Below, in pieces: positions 57,806-64,000 of a stretch of 64,000 nt of DNA (position 1 is its first letter; every line of letters starts with the position of its first letter). This stretch comes from Jacaranda mimosifolia. Its lineage: Eukaryota; Streptophyta; Magnoliopsida; Lamiales; Bignoniaceae. A model generated the notes under the pieces. The model was not told where the DNA came from. It made no database searches and saw only the letters and a program-made list of their open reading frames with translations. The stretch spans positions 13,807,001 through 13,871,000 of the forward strand of contig CM032128.1 in the NCBI GenBank assembly GCA_018894105.1. Reading direction: 5' to 3'. The translations under genes and the position numbers were made by a program.

Positions 57806-60110
57806 TTAGCTAGACCCAACCCCCTTATGTGGTCCAGTAGTAGCGGCAACCTCCTTTACCTCGGTCTCAACCTCATCCATGGCCTTGTCAAGATCATCTT
57901 CTCCAGTTGTGTCAAGCACAATGACTCGTGGTAGCCCGTTGACCTCTTGCTCCTGCCTAGAAGTAGGAGCTCTTACTGGACGAGAAGGCCTAGCCTCACC
58001 CTCCAAGAACTTACTCTTAATGGGATGGAAGAACTTGGTCACATCAACCTCCTTGTTCTTGATTTCATAGGCAAACGAATTGGCAAAGCCGAACTCTTGG
58101 GCCACTAGCAGGATGCTCAGATGGGCAGGAGGCTCCAGTGTAGCAGTAAGAGCATCTTTAGGATAGTTCTCCAATCGCTCATCCTTGAAGACATTGAGCC
58201 GAGCCTTATCCTCTTCGTAGAATTGGTAGCCCAAGAACTCCAATTGCTTTACTGCCTTCTCATAGCCTTCCTTGGCATCATTCATCCAAAAACCATGCTG
58301 GCGTTGATGAAGACGAAGGTCAGTATAAAGTATAAACTGTTGTACTGCTTCCTTGTAAAGGTCAAGCAATATCTTGAAGAATTCAGACCTGGCGTACCAT
58401 AGGCAATTGTTCTAACTCCATGCCTTCTTAGCAATAGCAGCTTCATCGACCTCATACTCGCCATCTTCAGCAGCTCATCAAGGCGGCTCTTTTTAGTAAC
58501 GGCTGCCACCAGTTCTGCATCATTCTCTTCGAGGTGCTTCGATAACTGCTTGATCCTAGACTGTAGCAATTCGGCCTTAGTCCTTGAAATCTCTAACTGC
58601 TCTTTCTCTAGCTTTCTGTACTTTCACTACTAATTAGTTCAATTAGTCAATGATAGATGGTTTGATAATACAAGCTATTGCCCCACTGCTCGACATGTAG
58701 GGATAAATCAGAAAGTTAATGATGCACAAATATAACACCACAAATAGTCGAATAAAAAGATGTATTACCATATTTGCGTGATATACGAATGCTTTTAGCA
58801 TCTCAGTTGGTTGAGCATCGAGCATCGAGCATCGAGCATCGAGCATCAAGCATCGAGCATCGAGCATTCTCTCTGGTCTTTAAGAAATAGACCAGCCTTC
58901 ATTATATTTAGAGGGGTCACTCCTGTTGCCCCCCCACATCTGTCACTGAGGCAATGTTTGAGACCTCAATCCCTAGCCCAATGTGCAGCTTAGGAAACTC
59001 CGGTAATTCGTATAGCTTCTCATCGGGCAATAGCTAGAACTCATTAGATGTGCGAATGTCCTCGAAAGCAATAACTTACCCTTTCTCAGCAGTAGTTTTC
59101 TTTGCAGGGTCAGTCAAACAGAACCCCCAGCCTCAGCAGCTTTTCTTTTTTATTACACTGTAGGAATTGCGATGTCAACGTAGCTTATCGAACAGGAAGA
59201 GGAATTACTAGTGATGTATGACCAGACTCAGCAACCACAGACTCTACCTCTCAATAGTCATTGGTGACCTCTTGCCTTAGATGCACCTTGTGTTGTCTGG
59301 CCATTGCAAGTTGATGAGTTTGATTTAGGTCTTGGATGAAAATGTTGTGCCAAGTTGGATTCTCATTATTATGCATCTCGACCCTCCCCAGTATATTGAA
59401 GCCTTACTACTAGGAGCTCGAATAAAAAAGAACCTCTTCTTCCAACCTTGACCGTGAGAAGAAGAATGAGTGATAAAAAAATTTCAACGAGAGTGGGCAG
59501 TAAGTTAATAAAATCCCGACTCCTTAGAACTACCTGAATTCTGGTACGTCAGTAGATGAAAAATATTGCTAAAGTTGACAAAAGAAGGAGGTTGATTGTG
59601 TATCATCATAAGAACAACAAAACTATAAAAGATAGCAAAATAATTAGGCAAGAGCTAGGTAATGCAGACTTAGAGACTTGTAAGGAGGTCAACTATGGGT
59701 TGTGCGATCGAAAATCTAGGACCGCACTTTAACGTATCCTTGAAAATAGCTATACACCCCTCCAAAGACCTATTCATCCTATCCCTCTACCTTGGATTAA
59801 TTAACTCAAACTTAGGAAGAATCTAAAACTTATGCCTAATTGACTCCAAATTATTAGGAGAAGTTTCTGACATAAGGTCACTATAATGACTAGCCGAAAA
59901 TAACCACCCCCTCGACACTAAAGGTTGACTAGCCTCCCAAAAAGATCCCACCTCATCGACTTCGGGTTTAGATGGCCTGACCCTCTCCTGAGCCTCGACC
60001 TCCTGCTCACCCCCCACTCTTTCCACTAGAAGAACCCTCATAAGACTTACTACTACCATTAGTCAAAACCCCCAAACGACCGGGTCGTCTCATAATCGAT
60101 TGTCTCATGT
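57806..60110 (-). pseudogene. antisense ORF of the Tat-like gypsy element (broken)
   Basis: Tat-lineage elements (Retand and Grande type) often carry an extra gene of unknown role on the opposite strand between pol and the 3' LTR. Here the best open part is 57806-58369 (187 codons), rich in Lys, Glu, Ala and Leu, with AKEGYEKAVKQLEFLGYQFY in the middle and an acidic tail. Upstream in a neighbouring frame (58460-58569) lies a coiled coil, SRIKQLSKHLEENDAELVAAV, and further fragments extend to a Met near 60100 (MRQSIMRRPGR). A 7-bp tandem repeat at 58813-58867 breaks it. No enzymatic motif is recognised, and function is unknown. Confidence 0.6.
58813..58867. repeat. (GAGCATC) heptamer tandem repeat
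   Basis: Nearly eight copies of GAGCATC, one with a G-to-A change. The unit is not a multiple of three, so each gain or loss shifts the antisense reading frame. Confidence 0.9.
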
Positions 60111-60483
60111 CTCCTCCTCAAAAACTCTAGCCATAATACAGATGTAAATAGTGAAAAATGATTGCGTAGAAGCAAGGAAGACTAACAAAAGATAAACGAA
60201 AAAAGCGAGAATGGGAAATAGCCGGAGCAAGATGGCTAAGCCTCCAAAACTGGGCAACAGTAAAATATCATAGCTCGATGCAGTAAAAATAGTAAATGGT
60301 AGTCAAAAGGACTATTTATAGGATCACCTTGAGGCAAATCAACTGGTCAAAATGATCAAATACTAGCTAGTTATGGCATAACTGCCGATCATAGTTTTAA
60401 CTGCCTAACGTAACCACCCGAAATCACCAGTAATTGCTACCATTAAAACCCTAGTCGAAATTCAAATTTGCTAAATCTTAATA
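60111..60483. other. gypsy 3' region, LTR missing
   Basis: This is where the promoter side of the antisense gene and the 3' LTR should lie. I find no sequence like the 5' LTR (50936-51577) here or further right, so the element ends by deletion. Confidence 0.5.
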
Positions 60484-60746
60484 TAGATATTAGGTCAATA
60501 TAATATATAAATTTTATTTTAAAATCTTTATTAATATTATATATAAGAGTATTAATTTAATAAAAAAAATATTAAAGTTCGGATTCAGATCTTTAATGGA
60601 TCGGATTGCTTAATTCCATATCCGATCCACTTATTTTGGATTACGAATATTTATAATCGGATCTGATCCATTGAATATTTTAATTGGATAAAAATCCTAA
60701 AATTTGGATCGGATTCGGATTAAAATTTGATCCATTGATAGCCCTA
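60484..60746. mobile_element. small hAT-like MITE
   Basis: The right end is the complement of TAGGGCTATCAATGGATC, ending at 60746, as in hAT MITEs. Interior GGATCGGATT motifs resemble the element at 30952. A weak left end (TAGATATTAGGTCAATAT) is preceded by ATCTTAAT, against ATTTTAAT on the right: seven of eight bases match. Confidence 0.5.
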
Positions 60747-60850
60747 ATTTTAATCATATTAATTACAAAAATATCATTACTAACATCTTATCAGCTCCAA
60801 AATATTATTTTATCCAAACACTTTAAGAATTTATCTTTAAAAAAAATCTA

Positions 60851-60900
60851 ACATCTTATAAGCTCCAAAAACATCTTATAAGATGTAGGAGCTTATAAGA
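60851..60900. repeat. nested inverted repeat
   Basis: TCTTATAAGCTCC (60854-60866) pairs with GGAGCTTATAAGA (60888-60900). Between them ACATCTTATAAGATGT (60871-60886) is itself a perfect palindrome. A related half lies at about 60785-60797. Probably a MITE end or remnant. Confidence 0.8.
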
Positions 60901-61296
60901 CTTTTTAAATAATATTAGCCAAACATCCTCTTATTCGACTTAATATGCAATCCTCTAGTATTATTGGTACACAAAATGGAGTGAAAATGTAATAGATATT
61001 CCCAAATTTATTCTTAAACTCACACTTGGTATAATTTGGATATCGGAATCCCTATTTCTGTAAAATTTTCTTACCTGAAAGTATGAGTTTAACCATTTCC
61101 TTCTTCCCTATGAATTTAACCACTCCTAGTCCATATGAAATGAACTTATATTTTTATTTAACAAAATTACCTAACAAAAGTCAAAAAAGAGTTTGATATT
61201 AAATATCTATATATATATATTTCACTCTGTGAATGTTTAATATTTTATTGCAACTTATTTCATCGCCATATATTTTCATTGAATCATATATTTTTG

Positions 61297-61354
<58 letters not shown>

Positions 61355-62520
61355 TTAATAACATTAAAAAATATTAAATTATTAAAAATAAAAATAAAAA
61401 AATAAAAAGATAAGAATAATTATATGCCTCTTAATTACTTTTTAAAGAAATTGAGGCATATCTACTAGGTCCACGAATAATGTTAATTATACTGTATTTG
61501 ACATATGTTAATTAATTATTATTAAATCCTTATTAATCACGTAAATCAAATCAAATTATGTAAACATATAATTTATTTATTATTTTATAATATTTATATT
61601 TTTTTCTTTAATACAAAATAACAATCTTGCTCAATGAATAAAACATAATTATATAAAATATTTTAAACTTTTAGTACAAAATGTTTACATTGTACCCAAC
61701 AAAATATTTACTATACTAGTCATTTTGGTTTTTTGTTTTTTACTTTTTATATTTAGTCAATATTTGAAAAAGTACTATTTACTTTATTTTTAATTTTTTC
61801 AATCTAGTTCATCATCGTTTATCACAATAATCAAATTCAAATTCGATTGGACATAAAAGTATTACTATCATTTTCAAACAATTAAAATATGTCTTTTTAA
61901 AAATAAATAATTTAAATTTAAATTCAAATTCTTATATCTACCTAAATTATTATTTTTAAATAAAATACTCAAAAAATACTGAAATATAATTAATTTTTTA
62001 ATTTTTGAAAATATTATAATTGAAAATAAAAATAAAGTCAGGGCCTTTTCTTCATGTGGAGGCAAAGGAAATGAAATGGACGGCCGCAATCTGTTCTCTG
62101 ATATGCTACCACTACACAATAAATTTGTTGTATTACATATTAATATTTTGGTAGTTTGTAAAAATTATAAAAATAAAATAATAATTGTTTATTTATTTTC
62201 ATATTGTAAAGTTGAAAAAAATCTGGGGGCTATAAAATTAATTGGCTAAATTTTTTTATAAAAAATTGGAGTTTATAAACCAAATAACGATATAATCAAT
62301 TTTTAGATCATAATCTCAAGTAAAACGTTACTTGATTAATTCATTCGAATGAAGTTAATAAATTAATATTTTAAAATTAAATGAGGTGGAGAAATGGTAA
62401 ATGATTAATCGGTGATATATAATTTATTTAATTTTCAATTCATTATTTTTTTTCATTTTTGAAGTGTTATAGAAATAAAATAAAGTGACGTATGATCTTT
62501 AGAGAATGAGAAAATGGAAG
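60901..62520. other. AT-rich stretch with (CA)n microsatellite
   Basis: A (CA)n tract of about 50 bp lies at 61298-61347, followed by TATATA. The remainder is AT-rich, low in complexity, with no frame I can support. Confidence 0.7.
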
Positions 62521-62525
62521 GATAA

Positions 62526-62746
62526 TTTTGGGGCTGAAATTGGGTTGAATTATTTAGAAACCACATTCAACCCATTTTCAACCGATTTACATTCAAAACT
62601 CATTTCAACCCAACTCATATTCAACCCACTAAAAACCAACCCAGCCCAACCCAACCCAACCCAAACCCAATCAAATTATTTTAAACCCAACCCAAAATAA
62701 ATTGGGTTGGAACCATGGGTTGAGACTCAATTTGCCCCCCCTAATT
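62526..62746. mobile_element. possible hAT-like MITE with GGGTT/AACCC blocks
   Basis: The right end is the complement of TTAGGGGGGGCAAATTGAG and the left end is TTTTGGGGCTGAAATTGGG, an imperfect match. The interior has many AACCCA repeats, like the subterminal blocks of the hAT at 43870. No target duplication was found. Confidence 0.4.
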
Positions 62747-63430
62747 AAACATATAACTTGAAATGTTAATTATATTTATGTCCCTTAGAATGATAAGGAA
62801 AAAAAATAATAATAACTGAAGAGTTGCAGAATCTCAACTCTTCAAATTGAATTTACAAAAAACGCTCTAGTTGTATGTAGTTTATAATTTTTCAAATAAT
62901 ATTCCATCAAAAAGATCAAAGTATGTAATTTGCTAAATTACTATGATAAAAAGAGTAATTTCAAAAAGAAAGTGCGTCTATATTTTTTTGGTAAATGTAT
63001 ATAATATAGTTAATAAGATTTAAAACACATATATTGACTTATATAATTTGAATAACATTAAAACCCACAATACTAATCATAGACTTATGCCTCTCAATTT
63101 TTAAAGTGACATATAAAAAAATGAACAAATTGAGAACAAACCAAATAAAATGTGTCTCAAATAATATGAAGAATGAAAGATTATTTTTATTACATAAAGT
63201 GAAGAGGACAATTTAAAGACTAACAAAGGAGTTACAAAGGGAGTTCGAGGGAGTTAAAGATGAAGCTACAAGGAAAAAAAATTAAATAAAACTAGATAAA
63301 AACTAAATAAAACTACCATCTAATATAATAAAAAAAGTAATTTCTCTTCTTCTTTTTTTCGAGAGATAACGTTACAATGACAAAATTATCCTTTTAACAA
63401 GACAATATTATCCTATTATTGAAATCAAAT
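62747..63430. other. AT-rich stretch, no gene recognised
   Basis: No domain, terminus or tandem array is visible. It ends where LINE homology begins at about 63435. Confidence 0.5.
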
Positions 63431-63434
63431 CAAT

Positions 63435-64000
63435 CATGTTGCTTAGAGAAGGGCTATGGAGGCGAATTGGAAATGGTCTTACAGCCCTTAATTGGTCAGA
63501 ATTGGTTGCCGCATGAGCCTTCTTTTCAAGTTTTCTTTCCACCCCAGATTTTTCCATTGGATGCCACCATTTCTCACTTGATTGATGATATTTCGGGAAT
63601 ATGGAAGAGGGACTTGATTGATACAATTTTTATGAGTCCAGAAGAAATGCAGATCAAATTGTCTGGCATTATCTGAAGACAGGTATGTTTATAGTTCGAT
63701 CTACTTATCATCTTGCTTTATCACTTAAAGGTCAATTGGTAAATGCTAAAAGGGGATCTTTTAGTGGAGAGGATAAGGAAGATTATCATTTCATTTGGAT
63801 GGCTAATGTTCCACCTAAAGTTAAATTATTTGCTTGGCGAGCTTGTTGTGGTTTTATTCCTAGTAATCAGGCATTGGTTATAAAAAAGTTAACAACCAAT
63901 ATTTATTCTGTGATAATTTGGAGGAAGACTCAGTACATTGCTTGTTGCATTGTCACTTTTCTCGTCAAGTATGGGCTCTTTTTGATATTCCTTATGTCTC
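63435..64000 (+). pseudogene. LINE polymerase C-terminus with zinc-binding domain (partial)
   Basis: This is the part of a plant L1 ORF2 downstream of the reverse transcriptase. It begins LLREGLWRRIGNG, then after a frame change WLPHEPSFQVF, with HLIDDISGIWKRDLI and FMSPEEMQIKL (63540-63650). After another shift TGMFIVRSTYHLAL and FIWMANVPPKVKLFAWRACCGFIPSNQALVIKK (63690-63880) form the RT-associated zinc-binding domain (zf-RVT). It runs off the window, and any RNase H would lie beyond 64000. The upstream RT itself is absent, so the copy is truncated or interrupted on its left side. Confidence 0.8.

Noticed and set aside
58811..58993. 60-codon plus-strand frame of repeated SIEHRAS units
   Set aside because: It is simply the heptamer GAGCATC repeat translated; no evidence of a gene.
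50936..60110. Endogenous pararetrovirus (caulimovirus-like) copy
   Set aside because: The order protease, RT, RNase H, integrase, with an LTR and no movement-protein motif, is that of Ty3/gypsy; caulimoviruses lack integrase.
1..64000. CRISPR array, operon or bacterial system
   Set aside because: Direct repeats here are satellites, minisatellites or LTR repeats without equal unique spacers, and all coding remnants are plant transposable elements.

Overview
This window is repeat-dense, AT-rich nuclear DNA from a flowering plant, most likely pericentromeric or otherwise heterochromatic. I see no intact host gene. Nearly everything recognisable is a transposable element, and the families present are typically plant: Sirevirus-like and Tork-like Ty1/copia, Ty3/gypsy with plant-type gag, very long gypsy LTRs, CACTA, MULE, hAT, PIF/Harbinger, and L1-type LINEs with a DUF4283-like ORF1. 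The coding parts carry many stops and frameshifts, so the elements are old. Nothing in the sequence fixes the species.

Region 1 (1426-34123) is one Ty1/copia element stretched to about 32.7 kb by later insertions. Its outer ends are secure: TG...CA LTRs flanked by the 5-bp duplication TATAG. A Ty3/gypsy element (3494-25589, duplication GTAAC) sits inside its gag gene, and the copia frame continues exactly across that gap. The gypsy 3' LTR is itself split by a 4.9-kb solo LTR (19941-24868, duplication GTTTT) that carries a 1.86-kb internal tandem duplication. The copia 3' LTR is split by a LINE derivative (29374-33623) that has ORF1 and a poly-A tail but no reverse transcriptase. That LINE is split in turn by an hAT-type element (30952-31771, duplication GACCCATC). 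The gypsy interior (about 4440-19700) holds a gag remnant, an AT-rich degenerate satellite, a PIF/Harbinger remnant (MYB/SANT-like gene plus transposase N-terminus), and a minus-strand mosaic of two gypsy LTR pieces flanking a copia fragment.

Region 2 (35650-40372) is a second nest: a small CACTA-like element split by a larger non-autonomous CACTA (duplication TCA). The larger one contains a MULE with about 200-bp inverted repeats (9-bp duplication TAACTACTT) and a Tourist-like MITE with a (CT)n tract (duplication TTA).

Region 3 (40373-50940) has a minus-strand Athila-like gag remnant, plus-strand gypsy gag fragments with two zinc-motif copies, an hAT element (43870-45060, duplication CTTTGAGA), and long AT-rich stretches where I recognise little.

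Region 4 (about 50940-60120) is a decayed Ty3/gypsy element of Tat-like layout: 5' LTR, a CACTA derivative replacing the leader and gag start, gag, protease, RT, RNase H and integrase on the plus strand, then an antisense gene on the minus strand. The 3' LTR is missing. The rest (60470-64000) holds small hAT-like MITEs, a (CA)n tract, and at the right edge the C-terminal part of a LINE polymerase that runs out of the window.
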